64,000 bases of DNA from Gordionus sp. m RMFG-2023 (lineage: Eukaryota; Nematomorpha; Gordioida; Chordodea; Parachordodidae), in assembly GCF_954871325.1 (NCBI RefSeq), contig NC_088776.1, forward strand, positions 1,805,985 through 1,869,984, written 5' to 3'. Each line of letters opens with the position of its first letter. Position 1 is the stretch's first letter. Made by a program: the position numbers and the translations under genes. The notes beneath the pieces were generated by a model, which was given only the letters and a program-made list of their open reading frames with translations, made no database searches and was not told where the DNA came from. Of the stretch, positions 1 to 13,398 are shown piece after piece.

Positions 1-3000
1 TTTTTAAAATGCATTTCATATATTATATAATCAGATTATCTTAATTCTACGCTTCTATAATATCAATAAATAAGTTTTAATACCTAAGCCGAAACCTGTA
101 ATAAATATTTTTTTAAAAAAAAATTGCATTTCATATATTATATAATCAAGCAATGTATATTTTCGGAGATTTATATTATACCTATATTTTTCTTTGACAC
201 TTAAATTTAATTCATAATAAAAAATAGTTTATATAGATCAGAATAATCTTAAGCTTCTATAATATCAATAAATAAAAGATTTATTTAATAATACCTAAGC
301 CGGAACCTTTATTAATTTAATTTTTTTAAAAAAATTTGCATTTCATATATTATATAATCAAGTAATGTATATTTTCGGAGATTTATATTATGCTTATATT
401 TTTGTTTGACAACCCTCTATCAATATTATTTTTAAATTTAATTCATAATAAAAATAGTTTATATAGATCAGAATCATCTTAATTCTACGCTTCTATAATA
501 TCAATAAATAAAAGAGTTTTTTTATAATACCTAAGCCGAAACCTGTAATAAATAATTTTTTAAAAAATTTGCATTTCATTTATTATATCATCAAGCAATA
601 TAATTTTGGAGATTTATATTATATAATTTAGTTTGACACTTAAATTTAATTCATAATAAAAAATAGTTTATATAGATCAGAATCATCTTAATACTACGCT
701 ACTATAATATCAATAAATAAAAGATTTATTTAATAATACCTAAGCCGGAACCTGTATTAAATTAATTTTTTTTAAAAAATTTGCTTTTCATATATTATAT
801 AATCAAGCAATGTTATTTTCGGAGATTTATATACCTTTATATTTCTTTGACACTTAAATTTAATTCATAATAAAAAATAGTTTATATAGATCAGAATCAT
901 CTTAATACTACACTTCTATAATATCAATAAAAGAGTTTTAATTATACTTAAGCCGGAATCTGTAATAAGTATATTTTTTTTAAAATGCATTTCATATATT
1001 ATATAATCAGATTATCTTAATTCTACGCTTCTATAATATCAATAAATAAGTTTTAATACCTAAGCCGAAACCTGTAATAAATATTTTTTTTTAAAAAATT
1101 TGCATTTCATATATTATATAATCAAGGAATGTATATTTTATGAGATTTATATTATACCTATATTTTTCTTTGACACTTAAATTTAATTCATAATAAAAAA
1201 TAGTTTATATAGATCAGAATCATCTTAAGCTTCTATAATATCAATAAATAAAAGATTTCTTTAATAATACCTAAGCGGGAACCTGTATTAATTTAATTTT
1301 TTTAAAAAAATTTGCATTTCATATATTATATAATCAAGCAATGTATATTTTCGGAGATTTATATTATGCCTATATTTTTGTTTGACAACTCTCTATCAAT
1401 ATTATTTTTAAATTTAATTCATAATAAAAATAGTTTATATAGATCAGAATCATCTTAATTCTACGCTTCTATAATATCAATAAATAAAAGAGTTTTTTAA
1501 TAATACCTAAGCCGAAATCTGTAATAAATAATTTTTTAAAAAAATTTGCATTTCATATATTATATCATCAAACAATGTATATTTTTGGAGATTTATATTA
1601 TATAATTTAGTTTGACACTTAAATTTAATTCATAATAAACAATAATTTATATAGATCAGAATCATCTTAATACTACGCTTCTATAATATCAATAAATAAA
1701 AGATTTATTTAATAATACCTAAGCCGGAACCTGTATTAAATTAATTTTTTTTTAAAAAATTTGCATTTCATATATTATATAATCAAGTAATGTATATTTT
1801 CGGAGATTTATATTATACCTATATTTTTCTTTGACACTTAAATTTAATTCATAATAAAAAATAGTTTATATAGATCAGAATCATCTTAAGCTTCTATAAT
1901 ATCAATAAATAAAAGATTTCTTTAATAATACCTAAGCCGGAACCTGTATTAATTTAATTTTTTTTAAAAAATTTGCATTTCATATATTATATAATCAAGC
2001 AATGTATATTTTCGGAGATTTATATTATGCCTATATTTTTGTTTGACAACCCTCTATCAATATTATTTTTAAATTTAATTCATAATAAAAATAGTTAATA
2101 TAGATCAGAATCATCTTAATTCTACGCTTCTATAATATCAATAAATAAAAGAGTTTTTTAATAATACCTAAGCCGAAATTTGTAATAAATAATTTTTTAA
2201 AAAAATTTGCATTTCATATATTATATCATCAAACAATGTATATTTTGGGAGATTTATATTATATAATTTAGTTTGACACTTAAATTTAATTCATAATAAA
2301 CAATAATTTATATAGATCAGAATCATCTTAATACTACGCTTCTATAATATCAATAAAAGAGTTTTAATAATACTTAAGCCGGAACCTGTAATAAGTATAT
2401 TTTTTTAAAAATGCATTTCATATATTATATAATCAGATTATCTTAATTCTATGCTTCTATAATATCAATAAATAAGTTTTAATACCTAAGCCGAATCCTG
2501 TAATAAATATTTTTTTTAAAAAAAATTTGCATTTCATATATTATATAATCAAGCAATGTATATTTTCGGAGATTTATATTATACCTATATTTTTCTTTGA
2601 CACTTAAATTTAATTCATAATAAAAAATAGTTTATATAGATCAGAATCATCTTAAGCTTCTATAATATCAATAAATAAAAGATTTATTTAAAACTACCTA
2701 AGCCCGAACCTGTATTAATTTAATTTTTTTAAAAAATTTGCATTTCATATATTATATAATCAAGCAATGTATATTTTCGGGGATTTATATTATGCCTATA
2801 TTTTTGTTTGACAACCCTCTATCAATATTATTTTTAAATTTAATTCATAATAAATATAGTTTATATAGATCAGAATCATTTTAATTCTACGCTTCTTTAA
2901 TATCAATAAATAAAAGAGTTTTTTAATAATACCTAAGCCGAAATCTGTAATAAATAATTTTTTAAAAAAATTTACATTTCATATATTATATCATCAAACA

Positions 3001-3740
3001 ATGTATATTTTTGGAGATTTATATTATATAATTTAGTTTGACACTTAAATTTAATTCATAATAAACAATAATTTATATAGATCAGAATCATCTTAATACT
3101 ACGCTTCTATAATATCAATAAATAAAAGATTTATTTAATAATACCTAAGCCGGAACCTGTATTAAATTAATTTTTTTTTAAAAATTTGCATTTCATATAT
3201 TATATAATCAAGCAATGTATATTTTCGGGGATTTATATTATGCCTATATTTTTGTTTGACAACCCTCTATCAATATTATTTTTAAATTTAATTCATAATA
3301 AAAATAGTTTATATAGATCAGAATTATCTTAATTCTACGCTTCTATAATAATAAATAAAAGAATTTTAATAATACTTAAGCCGGAACCTGTAATAAATAT
3401 TTATTTTTTAAAAAATTTGCATTTCATATATTATATCATCAAGCAATGTATATTTTCGGAGATTTATTACCTATATTTTTCTTTGACACTTAAATTTAAT
3501 TCATAATAAAAAATAGTTTATATAGATCAGAATCATCTTAATTCTACGCTTCTATAATATTAATAAATAAAAGAGTGTTTTGATAATACCTAAACCGGAA
3601 CCTGTAATAAATATATTATTTTTTTAAAATTTGCATTTCATATATTATATAATCATGCAATGTATATTTGGGAGGTTTATATTATACCTATATTTTTATT
3701 TGACAACACTCTATCTATATTATTTTTAAATTTATCAATT
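1..3740. repeat. Satellite A tandem array with higher-order structure
   Basis: Degenerate tandem repeat. Each unit has a box beginning GCATTTCATATATTATAT, then TTCGGAGATTTATAT, AGATCAGAATCATCTTAA, TCTATAATATCAATAAATAA and ACCTAAGCCGGAACCTGTA. The GCATTTCAT box falls near 11, 126, 339, 571, 783, 987, 1102, 1313, 1548, 1763, 1975, 2209, 2413, 2529, 2740, 2974, 3188, 3419 and 3633. Spacings are therefore a short unit of about 115 bp and long units of 204-235 bp. The short unit recurs at 11, 987 and 2413, which marks higher-order blocks of about 0.98 and 1.43 kb. Longer units carry an extra segment with AACCCTCTATCAATATTA. No open reading frame of interest lies inside. The left end is cut by the window. 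Confidence 0.93.
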
Positions 3741-4000
3741 TATATAATTTTAATTCTTAACTTTTTATCTATAATTTAAAATGTTTTAAAATGAAATACA
3801 TTGAATTTTAAAAAATGTTTCAGTTTACTTTCATTATTCACTTGTTCTTTCGAGTCATTTACTTAAGTTGATAAAAATAAATGTTAAAAAAATATTATAA
3901 GCATTCTTTCATAAAGTTATATAATAAAATAAATATAAGAATTATTATACCTTGTTTATGTTCTGTAAGCGTTATTTAGGTTGATAAAAAGAAATTGATA
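3740..4000 (+). repeat. Satellite B partial unit at the satellite A border
   Basis: About 260 bp matching the unit that fills 6.4-12.4 kb (boxes TTTCAGTTTACTTTCATTA, TCATTTACTTAAGTTGATAA and TATACCTTGTTTATGTTCTG). It begins where satellite A stops and ends at about 4000, after the box AAGAAATTGATATGA, in mid-unit. The following 2.4 kb is foreign, and the rest of the unit resumes near 6381. Confidence 0.8.
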
Positions 4001-6381
4001 TGAGCGTCAAATTCTGCACCAAAACTTGTTTTTATTTTATTCTCCTTCTTGTCACACAGTGTGATTGTAATTTTTTATTGAATCCGTTTTTTAAATTTTC
4101 CCCACACGTCAAATTTTAAAAATATTACCGTATAAAGACAACTTTTCGAAATATCAAAAATGGTAAAATTTAAGTCTTTATTTGGAAATATTTTAAAAAT
4201 TATATAAAAATCTCTGAAAATTGATGATAGTGTTTAACTTATATTTTTTTATAAATTTTCTAATTTTTCTAATTTTTTATTGATTGGTTTTTGAGGAAAA
4301 TAGTAAAGAATTTCGTTTTGAGGGTCTTAAGTTTTCAATTTAAATTACTATCAAAAGATAAATAATTTCAAATTCGCTTAAGATTATATATTAATTCTAA
4401 TTATGTTTCAAAAGTACTCTATGACATGAAAATTAAACCAAAATCTATAAATTAAATAAGTCGGTACAGATATTTTCGAACTTTTTAATTTGTACACTTT
4501 TATTAAATTTTCTCTGCTTAAAGCATTTTAAAAGCAAATTAAGGTAATATTTATCTTTTTTAGTTGTATTTAGTAATATTTTATGCATTTATGATCAATT
4601 TATATCAAAATCAGATATCTGTACTCACTTTTTTAATTTGCATTCTTTTTGAATTGAGCATTTTTTAAGCAAAATTTATTAAATGCGCAATAATTGGTAA
4701 TTTTTCCATATTTATTATTAAAATTTATCTTTTTTAGATGTATTTAAGAATATTTGTTTTTTTAGTCAATTTATATCAAAATATATGATTTTCCAATGGA
4801 GTACGTACCTTGAACCCGTAGTGTGGGCAATAAATAATAATGCCAAATAACGAGTAGGAAGAAAGGAGATTATTTTTTTTCGCACTTAATTTTTCATAAA
4901 CATTTAATTTCTTTTATATTTTTTTAAAAATGGATTATAAATATTATTCAAATTCCCTCCTTATATAATATTCTACAAAAAATTAATGCCGAGGTCCCCT
5001 TGTTTAAAGTGTGTCTCTAAATTTTGTTACATCTGTGCGGGCTATATATTGCCCGCACTAATATCCAATTTCTCCAATCATTGAAAGGATTTATGAAATT
5101 TATTACAATATTCCACTCTGCGATTTGGATAAACCATTTGCCCATAATTACATATGTAAAACATGTTATAATTCTTTTAATTCATTGGTAAATGGAAAAC
5201 GGTCATATTTGCCTTATTCGAAACCTGCATTTTGGCACGTAGCAAGAAATTATTTGTGGGTTTGATATTTTTGCTCGATCAGTACATTTGGGTTTAACAA
5301 AAAAAATAAGTAGAAAATTCGTTATCCTGAAATTTCGTCGGTTGTTTATCCAGTAAAATATAAAATGCATACAACAATTATTTTTTTTAATAGTTCGCAG
5401 ATGGAAAAATTACGTTGCCTGGACAATGGATATTGATCTTGAGTATCATCCCAAAGAGAATTCGCCATTTATGTCACAAGAGCAACTAAATGACGTAACC
5501 ATAAATTTACAATTTTCAAAATGAAAGTCCGAATTTTTAGCCTCAATGCCAAATGATTTTTAAATATAAAAAAATGGAGTTCAAACTTCATACCGATTCC
5601 GTGGAGCATCGTTTAAAATTTATTCTCTTACGAAAATTTTTTATATTATTCCAAAAATCTAGGTCAACTTTTTTTTACAACTTAATTTTGAATTGGTGCC
5701 CGATGAATGGCGCTTCAAAAATAGCTTGAAAGCAGTTTTGCTTCATAACGGAAATTCTAAGCCATCAATTGCCATCGCCTATTCCAACCAGTTAAATGAA
5801 TCATATGAAAATATGAAATATTTATTGTCAAAAATAAATTATTCCATTTACGAATTAACGGACTGATAAAAGGTTTATTAAAAGTAAAATATGAGATAGG
5901 TTAGCTTAGCATAATATATTTATTTAAATATGAGAAATATAACTATTTCATTTAAAATAAATTGTTTGGGAATCGTACCGTGTGCAGTGTAGCGAAGAGA
6001 AGGAAAGCCACAATAAAAAAATATATTAAATAAGCTATATTAAAAAAGATTATATAAATAAATGTAAATTTAAAAAAATATAGGTTGTTTAAAAATTGAG
6101 TAAGGATTTTATAAAAAAAAAATGTATATTAATAATAAGGAAGGTTTGCTACAAAAATTAAGATATTTTTTTTAGTTAAAGGGACAATTAGAACAGAAGT
6201 TATAAACTTTAAAAAGTGCTAAAATGACCTTTTTAGCTAATTTAACCTAAAATAAATTAAAAACCTGACATGCTAGAAAGGAACTGACAGCGGATTTAGA
6301 ATATGCATAAAAAACTGTCTTAAAACATGTTTATTTTATTTTCTCTCAAAATCAAAGTCGAAATATATCACACAGTGTAAT
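4001..6381. other. 2.4 kb non-satellite block splitting a satellite B unit
   Basis: The satellite B unit breaks after GATATGA at about 4000 and resumes with ATCATAG and TTTTTATAAAAAACTATT at about 6381, so this block looks like an insertion. The palindrome TCACACAGTGTGA lies near the left end (4052-4064), and the same 13-mer with one change lies near the right end (6368-6380). Inside is a broken gene on the plus strand (about 4960-5880). The remainder (4070-4950 and 5890-6360) is A+T-rich with no recognised content. Whether the shared 13-mers are true element ends is inference. Confidence 0.5.
4960..5880 (+). pseudogene. Broken copy of an uncharacterised repetitive protein family (SLKAVLLHNGN motif)
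   Basis: Plus-strand translation shows scattered pieces of one protein. A Cys-pair segment (ICKTCYNSF, with KPAFWH downstream) lies near 5140-5250. A KIRYPEISSVVYPV-like piece lies near 5310-5360. A piece with EQLNDVTINLQFSK follows near 5480-5525. Last comes a segment with EWRFKNSLKAVLLHNGN and NESYENMKYLLSKINYS near 5700-5860. This order, and the SLKAVLLHNGN core, match from memory a large uncharacterised protein family repeated in aphid, Hydra and other animal genomes. Its mobile-element class is not known to me. The copy is degenerate, with several breaks, and cannot make a protein. It sits wholly inside a block inserted in satellite B, so it probably arrived with that block. Confidence 0.55.
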
Positions 6382-9300
6382 CATAGTTTTTATAAAAAAC
6401 TATTACTAAAATTCATTCATTGAGCGAAATAGTATATTAATAATGTTATAATATTACATATATAAATTTATCTGAGAAATATTCTCGGAATATATACCTT
6501 ATAAAATGGAATCGTACAAAAGAAAATAAATGGAATATATTGAATTTTAAAAAAATGTTTCAGTTTACTTTCATTATCCAGTTGTCCTTTAGAGTCATTT
6601 ACTTAAGTTGATAAAAGTCAATATTAAAATTTATTAAAATAATTATCAGCATTCTTTTATAAAGTTAAATTATAAAAGAATAGTAAATTAATATACTAAT
6701 TTAATCGACTCTAATTTAATGTCATCATTTTACAGAAGTAAATTTATCAGAGAAACATTCTCCAAAGATATCATTCTGTTATAGGAATAAATTTAACAAA
6801 AATATAACACTTATATAATGGCATCGTACAAAAGTCATCAATTTATAAAATTTGGATTATTTTTGTGTTTGTCTTTTAAATTTTGATATTTTTGGTTTAT
6901 TAAAAATTTTTAGATCTATTTTCACTAATAATTGTTTATGCTCTTTTAGTTTTCATAAATTAAATTAATTAACTAATAATGCAAAGTAAAAGTAAACATA
7001 ATATAAAAAGTTTCAAAATGAAATACATTGGGTTTTAAAAATTATTTCAGTTTAATTTTAAAATCCATTTGTTTTTTCGAGTCATTTACTTAAATTGATA
7101 AAAATGAATGTTAACAATTACTAAAATAATATTATAAGCATTCTTTCATAAAGTTAAATAATAAAATAATTATTTAAAATATGAATTATTATACCTTGTT
7201 TATGTTCTATTAGCGTTACTTGGGTTGATGAAAGATATGAATAAAAATATAAATAATCATAACTTTTTATAAAAAACTATTACAAAATTCATTTATTGAG
7301 TGAAATGGTATACTATTAAATCGACTGTAATTTAATGTCATCATTTTAAATAAATAAATTTAACAGATAAATATTCTTTACAAAGATCTTAAAAAATGGA
7401 TTCGTACAAAAGTCATCAATCTATAAAATTTTAATGCTTAACTTTTTATCTATAATTTAAAATGTACAAAATGAAATACATTGAATTTAAAAAAATGTTT
7501 CAGTTTACTTTCATTATCCACTTGTTCTTTAGAGTCATTTACTTGTTGATAAAAATAATTGTTAACAATTATTAAAAAATAAGCATTCTTTCATAAAGTT
7601 AAATAAAAAAATAATTATAATATAAATTAGAATTATTATACCTTGTTTATGTTCTGTATACGCTATTTAGGTTGATAAAGAGAAATTGATATGAATATAA
7701 AAATAAATATAATCATAAGGCTTTTCTAAAAAACTATTACCAAAATTTCAATGCGCGAAATAGTATACTAATTTAAATCGACTCTAATTTAATATCATTA
7801 TTTAAAGATATAAATTTAACAGATAAATATTCTCCGCAGAGACACCTTAAAAATTGGAATCGTACAAAAGTCATCAATTTATAAAATTTTAATTCTTAAC
7901 TGTTTATCTATAATTTAAAATGTTTCAAAATGAAATACATTGAATTTTAAAAAATGTTTCAGTTTACTTTCATTATCCACTTGTTCTTTAGAGTCATTTA
8001 CTTAAGTTGATAAAAATAAATGTTAACAATTATTAAAAAATATTACAGCATTCTTTCATAAGTGAAATAATAAAATAATTATAAATTAAAATAAGAATTA
8101 TTATACCTTGTTTATGTTCTGTAAGGGCTATTTAGGTTGATAAAAAGATTCATATGAATAAAAATTAAAAATAATCATAAGGTTTTTATAAAAAATTATT
8201 ACCAAAATTCATTCAATAAGCGAAATAGTATAATAATTTAAATCGATTCTAAAATTTAATGTCATCATTTTAAATAAATAAATTTAACAGATAAATATTC
8301 TTTACAAAGATCTTAAAAATGGAATCTTACAAAAGTCATCAATTTATAAAATTTTAATTCTTAACTTTTTATCTATATTTTAAAATGTTCCAAAATGAAA
8401 TACATCGAATTTAAAAAAATGTTTAAGTTTACTTTCATTATCCACCATTTCTTTAGAGTCATTTACTTGTTGATAAATATAATTGTTAACAATTATTAAA
8501 AAATGAGCATTCTTTCATAAAGTTAAATAATAAAATAATTATAATATAAATAAGAATTATTATACCTTGTTTATGTTCTGTAAGCGCTATTTAGGTTGAT
8601 AAAGAGAAATTGATATGAATATAAAAATAAATATAATCATAAGGCTTTTCTAAAAAACTATTACCAAAATTTCAATGCGCGAAATAGTATACTAATTTAA
8701 ATCGACTCTAATTTAATATCATTATTTAAAGATATAAATTTAACAGATAAATATTTTCCGCAGAGATACCTTAAAAATTGGAATCGTACAAAAGTCATCA
8801 ATTTATAAAATTTTAATTCTTAACTTTTTATCTATAATTTAATATGTTTCAAAATGAAATACATTGAATTTTAAAAAATGTTTCAGTTTACTTTCATTAT
8901 CCACTTGTTCTTTCGAGTCATTTACTTAAGTTGATAAAAATAAATGTTAACAATTATTAAAAAATATTACAGCATAATAAAATAATTATAAATTAAAATA
9001 AGAATTATTATACCTTGTTTATGTTCTGTAAGGGCTATTTAATTTGATAAAAAGAAATTGATATGAATAAAAAATATAAATAATCATAAGGTTTTTATAA
9101 AAAACTATTACCAAAATTCATTCAATGAGCGAAAGAGTATACTATTTTAAAACGACTATAATTTAATGTCATCATTTTAAAGAAATAAATTTAACAGATA
9201 AATATTCTCCACAAAGATACCTTAAAAAATGCAATCGTACAAAAGTCATCAATCCATAAAATTTTAATTCTTAAATGTTTATCTATAATTTAAAATGAAA

Positions 9301-12300
9301 TAAATTGAATTTTAAAAAATGTTTCAGTTTACTTTCATTATCCACCCTTTCTTTAGAGTCATTTACTTAAGTTGATAAAAATAAATGTTAACAATTATTA
9401 AAAAATATTACAGCATTCTTTCATAAGTGAAATAATAAAATAATTATAAATTAAAATAAGAATTATTATACCTTGTTTATGTTCTGTAAGGGCTATTTAG
9501 GTTGATAAAAAGAAATTGATATGAATAAAAAATAAAACACTCATTAGGTTTTTATAAAAAACTTTTACTACTCTTTCAATAAGCGAAATATTATACTAAT
9601 TTAAATCGACTCTTATTTAATGTCATCATTTTAAAGAAATAAATTTAACAGATAAATAATCTGCACAAATATACCTTAAAAAATGGAATCGTACAAAAGT
9701 CATCAATTTATAAAATTTTAAGTCTTAAATTTTTGTCTATAATTTAAAATGTTTAAAAATGAAATAAATTGAATTTTAAAAATATTTCAGTTTACTTTCA
9801 TTATCCACTTGTTCTTTAGAGTCATTTACTTAAGTTGATAAAAATAAATGTTAACAATTATTAAAAAAAATTATCAGCATTCTTTCATGAAGTTATATAA
9901 TAAAATAATTATAAATTGGGATATTTATGTTGATAAAATGAAATTGATATGAATAAATAAAAATAATCATAAGGTTTTTATAAAAAACTTTTACCAAAAC
10001 TCATTCAATGAGCGAAATAGTATACTAATTTAAATCGACTCTTATTTAATGTCATCCTTTTAAAGAAATAAATTTAACAGATAAATATTCTCCACAAAGA
10101 TACCTTAAAAAATGTAATCGTACAAAAGTCATGAATTTTTAAAATTTTAATTTTAAAATTTTTATCTATAATTTAAAATGTACCAAAATGAAATACATTG
10201 AATTTTAAAAAAATTTCAGTTTACTTTCATTATCCACTTGTTCTTTCGAGTCATTTACTTAAGTTGATAAAAATAATTGTTAACATATATTAAAAAATAT
10301 TATCAGCATTCTTTCATAAAGTTAAATATAATTAAAAATTAAATAAGAATTATTATACCTTGTTTATGTTCTGTAAGGGCTATTGATAAAAGAAATTGAT
10401 AATAAAAAATAAAAATAATCATAAGGTTTTTATAAAAACTATTACCAAAATTCATTCAATGAGCGAAATAGTATACTAATTTAAATCAACTCTAATTTAA
10501 TGTCATCATTTTAACGAAATAAATTTAACAGATAAATATTCTAAACAAAGATACCTTAAAAAATGTAATCGTACAAAAGTCATCAATTTATAAAATTTTA
10601 ATTCTTAACTTTTTATCTATAATTCAAAATGTTTCAAAATTAAATACATTGAAGTATAAAAAATGTTTCAGTTTACTTTCATTATCCACTTGTTCTTTAG
10701 AGTCATTTACTTAAGTTGATAAAAATAAATGTTAACAATTATTAAAAAATAAGCATTCTTTCATAAAGTTAAATAATAAAATAATTATAATATAAATTAG
10801 AATTATTATACCTTGTTTATGCTCTGTAAGCGCTATTTAGGTTGATAAAAAGGAATTGATATGAATAAAAAATAAAAATAATCATAAGGTTTTTATAAAA
10901 AACTATTGCCAAAATTCATTCAATGAGCGAAAAGTATACTAATTTAAATCGACTCTAATTTAATGTCATCATTTTAAAGATATAAATTTAACACATATAT
11001 ATTCTACACAAAGATACCTTAAAAAATGTAATCGTACAAAAGTCATCAATTTATAAAATTTTAATTCTTTAACTTTTTATCTATAATTCAAAATGTTTCA
11101 AAATGAAATACATTGAAATATAAAAAATGTTTCAGTTTACTTTTATTATCCACTTGTTCTTTAGAGTCATTTACTTGTTGATAAAAATAATTGTTAACAA
11201 TTATTAAAAAATAAGCATTCTTTCATAAAGTTAAATAAAAAAATAATTATAATATAAATTAGAATTATTATACCTTGTTTATGTTCTGTAAGCGCTATTT
11301 AGGTTGATAAAAAGAAATTGATATGAATATAAAAATAAATATAATCATAAGGCTTTTCTAAAAAACTATTACCAAAATTTCAATGCGCGAAATAGTATAC
11401 TAATTTAAATCGACTCTAATTTAATGTCATCATTTTAAAGATATAAATTTAACAGATATATATTCTCCACAAAGATACCTTAAAAAATGGCACCGACCAA
11501 AAGACATCAGTTTTTAAAATTTATATTCTTTAATTTTTATCTATAATTTAAAATGTTTCAAAATGAAATACATTGAATTTTAAAAAATGTTTCAGTTTAC
11601 TTTCATTATCCACTTGTTCTTTAGAGTCATTTTCTTAAGTTGATAAAAATAAATGTTAACAATTATTAAAAAATATTATCAGCATTCTTTCATAAAGTTA
11701 AAATAATTATAAATTAAAATAAGAATTATAATACCTTGTTTATATTCTGTAAGCGTTATTTAGGTTGATAAAAAGAAATTGATATGAATAAAAAATAAAA
11801 ACTATTACCAAAATTCAATCAAGCGAAATATTATACTAATTTAAATCGACTCTAATTTAATGTCATCATTTTAAAGAAATAAAACAGATAAATATTCTCC
11901 ACAAAGATACTATAAAAATTTGAATCGTACAAAAGTTATCAATTTATAAAATTTTAATTCTTAACTTTTTATCTATTATTTAAAATGTTTCAAAATGAAA
12001 TACATTATATTTTAAAAATGTTTCAGTTTACTTTCATTATCCACTTGTTCTTTAGAGTCATTTACTTAAGTTGATAAAATTAAATTTTAACAATTATTAA
12101 AAAAATATTATAAGCATTCTTAAATAATTAAATAATTATAAATTAAAATAACAATTATTATACCTTGTATATGTTCTGTAAGGGCTATTTAGGTTGATAA
12201 AAAGAAATTGATATGAATAAAAAATAAAAATAATCATAAGGTTTTTATTAAAAACTATTACCAAACTTCATTCAATGAGCGAAATAGTATACGAATTTAA

Positions 12301-12465
12301 ATCGACTCTAATTTAATGTCATCATTTTAAAGAAATAAAACAGATAAATATTCTTAACATAAATACCTTAAAAAATTGAATCGTACGAAAGTTATCAATT
12401 TATAAAATTTTAATTCTACTTTTTACCTCTAATTTAAAATTTTTCAAAATAAAATACAATTTTTA
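6381..12465 (+). repeat. Satellite B array, block 1 (about 450-bp monomer)
   Basis: About thirteen tandem, degenerate monomers. The box TTTCAGTTTACTTTCATTA (or close variants) falls near 6558, 7045, 7498, 7957, 8421, 8880, 9321, 9784, 10214, 10666, 11129, 11590 and 12019, a period of roughly 430-490 bp. Other conserved boxes in order are TCATTTACTTAAGTTGATAA, AGCATTCTTTCATAAAGTTA, TATACCTTGTTTATGTTCTG, TTTAGGTTGATAAAAAGAAA, ACCAAAATTCATTCAATGAG, TTTAAATCGACTCTAATTTA and ATCGTACAAAAGTCATCAAT. The copy at 6840-7010 carries an extra module (GATCTATTTTCACTAATAAT and neighbours) typical of the longer monomers at 16-22 kb. No genes are seen. The array is interrupted at about 12465 by a LINE-like element. 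Confidence 0.93.
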
Positions 12466-12839
12466 ATATTTAAAATATTTTATTTAAGAACTGAATATAA
12501 TATCAAATGAAATAATATTAAAATTAACATATCAAATATAGGATAAAATTAAAAAAAAATAATATATAAAAACGGAGGTGGGACTATAAGTTCTCTAAAA
12601 ACATGTATAATTATATTTTAAAATAATGATTTGCATGTTTTGTCTTAAAAAATAATATTCTTTTGGTTCTGATATAAGGGCTCTTATCTTATCGCCAATA
12701 TTTTTTAAGAATTTTGAGGTTCCGCTTGTCATGTGTCTAAGGGAAGATATAACAATCGGTGTAAATAAATAATTTGTGAATTTGGAATATTTCATTGTTT
12801 TTTATCTCGGCTATATCAACAAGATTTGAATTTAAATTT

Positions 12840-13257
12840 TTTAGGAAAGAAGATAAGCATGTGAAGTCCCAAATTAAGGATTTCGCTTAAGACCAAGGCA
12901 CGGAAGTTAAGCCATCTGGTCTTAAGCCATCAGCTAATGATAAATTTGTAGGCTCCAGGATCTTTGGTATCCGGGCCGTGGTATGAGAACGGCTAATAGC
13001 TAAATTTATTGCTGCATGCTTGCATGCCTGCCTTGACTATATATACAATTTAGACCATGTCACCATTTGGAGTCAACGAATTTTTTACATTTGATGCATG
13101 TATGTGGTTGAACAATGTTACATATAATTCGATGGCCTATGGCAACTCTTAATTGTTCATCTGATAAGAGGTTACTTAGGTTACGACTTGGTAATGCTTC
13201 CAACCATTCATAACCACTAGTACAGCCAGCATTCTGTAATAGTTGAATATACTCCAA
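12840..13257 (-). pseudogene. LINE copy 1: C-terminal Cys/His and nuclease-like segment
   Basis: An open stretch (13060-13257) reads through YEWLEALPSRNLSNLLSDEQ to HTCIKCKKFVDSK. It is followed downstream (about 13050-12860), in shifted frames, by IPKILEP, GLRPDGLTSVPW and IWDFTC. Copy 2 shows the same Cys/His motif complete: C-x2-C, then a His and a Cys in GRHGFNC. Cys/His followed by RPD and a downstream Asp is the layout of the restriction-like endonuclease of R2-type LINEs, so a PD-(D/E)XK nuclease remnant is a reasonable inference. The segment contains stops and frameshifts and is not functional. Confidence 0.6.
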
Positions 13258-13398
13258 AGGGGGGTTTGATGAGATTATTATAAAAAAATTTTTTAATTAA
13301 AGGTTCGAAAATAGATTGGTGTGTTAAGATTGTGGGTAAAACAGCTTCAGGTGGAGCTAAAGATACCCAAGCTGTCAAGGCTGAGTTTTAAAGATTAT

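Noticed and set aside
1-3740. Regularly spaced repeats as a possible CRISPR array
   Set aside because: Units are 115-235 bp, degenerate throughout, with no unique spacers, in a genome with spliced genes.
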